From NCBI GenBank assembly GCA_030523505.1, contig JAUNIK010000182.1:1-5868 (forward strand): 5,868 bases of DNA, written 5' to 3'. The translations under genes were made by a program, and so were the position numbers. A model generated the notes under the pieces. That model did no database searches. It worked only from the letters and a program-made list of their open reading frames with translations, and had not been told where the DNA came from. This DNA is from Prevotellaceae bacterium. Lineage in GTDB: Bacteria > Bacteroidota > Bacteroidia > Bacteroidales > Bacteroidaceae. Below are positions 5,152-5,868 of this stretch, one piece after another; within the stretch, counting starts at the first letter, position 1; each line of letters begins with the position of its first letter.

Positions 5152-5868
5152 ATGAGAAAACTAATCTGCTGCCTTTTGGGCATCATGCTCGCCTCTACCC
5201 TGTCGGCACAGACGGGGAAGGGCAAGTATGTGGGTGGCGACATATCGCTCATCCCTGCTTACGAGGAACATAACTCGCCTTACCTCGACACCAATGGCAA
5301 TGCCATCGATGACCTTCTGGTGTGGCTCCACGACGAGTGCCAATGGAACACTTTCCGTGTACGATTGTTTGTCAACCCTGACGGCAGCGACCCGGCAGTG
5401 TGCCAGGACCTCGACTATGTGAAAGCGCTAGGCAAGCGTATCAAAGCCCTCGGGGCGAAGTTCATGCTCGACTTCCACTATTCCGACTCATGGGTCGATG
5501 CGGGGCATATACAGGCTCCTGTGGCATGGAAGAATCTCACTGTCGATGAGAAGGCCACCAAGATTGCCGAGTACACCACAGAGGTGTTGCAATCACTCAA
5601 AGCCAACGATGCACAGCCTGATCTTGTGCAGGTGGGTAATGAGATAATGTATGGTTTTATGGGCATCAAGGTGGCTCCTTACGACAAGGCCGACAGCCGT
5701 TGGGATGATTTCCTAAAAGTACTGAAGGCTGGTTGCGAGGCTGTGCGCAGCGAGTGTCCTGAGGCAAAGATCATCATCCATACCGACCGTCCTGCCAATG
5801 CCGACTACGCTAAATACTGGTATGGCAAGCTCGATGCAGCTGCTGTTCCTTACGATGTCATCGGACTG
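5152..5868 (+). CDS. Secreted GH53 endo-beta-1,4-galactanase (arabinogalactan endo-1,4-beta-galactosidase), 3' end cut by window
   Basis: The first 239 residues are in the window and the frame is open to the last base. Residues 1-19 form a signal peptide with probable cleavage near LSA|QT; the cysteines at 6 and 7 do not fit a lipobox. The mature part starts with the typical GH53 opening GGDISLIPAYEE (28-39), then DTNGNAIDDLL (46-56), NTFRVRLFVNP (66-76), KFMLDFHYSDSWVDAG (103-118) and VQVGNEIMYG (159-168), with Glu164 as the expected acid/base. The catalytic nucleophile lies beyond the window. The family cleaves beta-1,4-galactan, the side chain of pectin rhamnogalacturonan I and type I arabinogalactan. 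It begins 41 nt after the second amylase. The gap holds only A-rich sequence (CCAAGAAAAAGAAAAAGC) and no terminator or promoter that I can see, so it is probably the third gene of the operon. The ATG at 5152 is chosen because it begins the signal peptide. Confidence 0.93.
   Translation, partial: MRKLICCLLGIMLASTLSAQTGKGKYVGGDISLIPAYEEHNSPYLDTNGNAIDDLLVWLHDECQWNTFRVRLFVNPDGSDPAVCQDLDYVKALGKRIKALGAKFMLDFHYSDSWVDAGHIQAPVAWKNLTVDEKATKIAEYTTEVLQSLKANDAQPDLVQVGNEIMYGFMGIKVAPYDKADSRWDDFLKVLKAGCEAVRSECPEAKIIIHTDRPANADYAKYWYGKLDAAAVPYDVIGL

Noticed and set aside
1..5868. CRISPR array, insertion sequence ends, complete prophage or replication origin
   Set aside because: No regularly spaced repeats, paired terminal inverted repeats, intact transposase or replication genes were seen on either strand.

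Overview
The window looks like chromosomal DNA of a Bacteroidales bacterium, most likely Prevotella or a close relative. The evidence is: promoters of the Bacteroidetes type (TTTG, then about 20 nt, then TAnnTTTG); A-rich leaders without clear Shine-Dalgarno sequences; a tRNA with no encoded CCA; and a short C-terminal YNLxGQ...YKGIVxxxGKK tail on the first amylase. The genus is an inference; the phylum-level call is firmer.

Left part (1-242): the 3' two thirds of a tRNA-Leu(CAA) gene, cut by the window edge, then a strong intrinsic terminator, a 9-bp direct repeat and a promoter. Next (243-1553) is an A+T-rich gene for a class II Fic protein (AMP-transferase family) with an N-terminal inhibitory motif, the full Fic core and a C-terminal winged-helix-like region. 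No partner gene is visible beside it.

Middle part (1554-1907): 354 nt with no intact gene. On the minus strand it holds a decayed fragment of a tyrosine recombinase: the HxxR box is still readable, followed by a one-base frameshift in an A run and then stops. This fragment, the A+T-rich Fic gene and the neighbouring tRNA suggest an old, degraded insertion between the tRNA and the sugar-degradation genes. The right end of this stretch carries the promoter and a foldable leader of about 90 nt for the genes downstream.

Right part (1908-5868): a co-directional cluster of three secreted glycoside hydrolases. The first is a GH13 alpha-amylase with a CBM26-type starch-binding module and a C-terminal tail. 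The second, starting 2 nt after the first stops, is a compact GH13 alpha-amylase closely resembling Bacillus subtilis AmyE (subfamily 28). The third, 41 nt further on and cut by the window end, is a GH53 endo-beta-1,4-galactanase. Together they would attack starch and pectic galactan outside the cytoplasm. No SusC/SusD pair, regulator or transporter is visible in this window, so the rest of the locus, if any, lies to the right. I found no CRISPR array, no complete mobile element and no clearly new system. The least ordinary features are the recombinase remnant, the Fic gene and the structured amylase leader.
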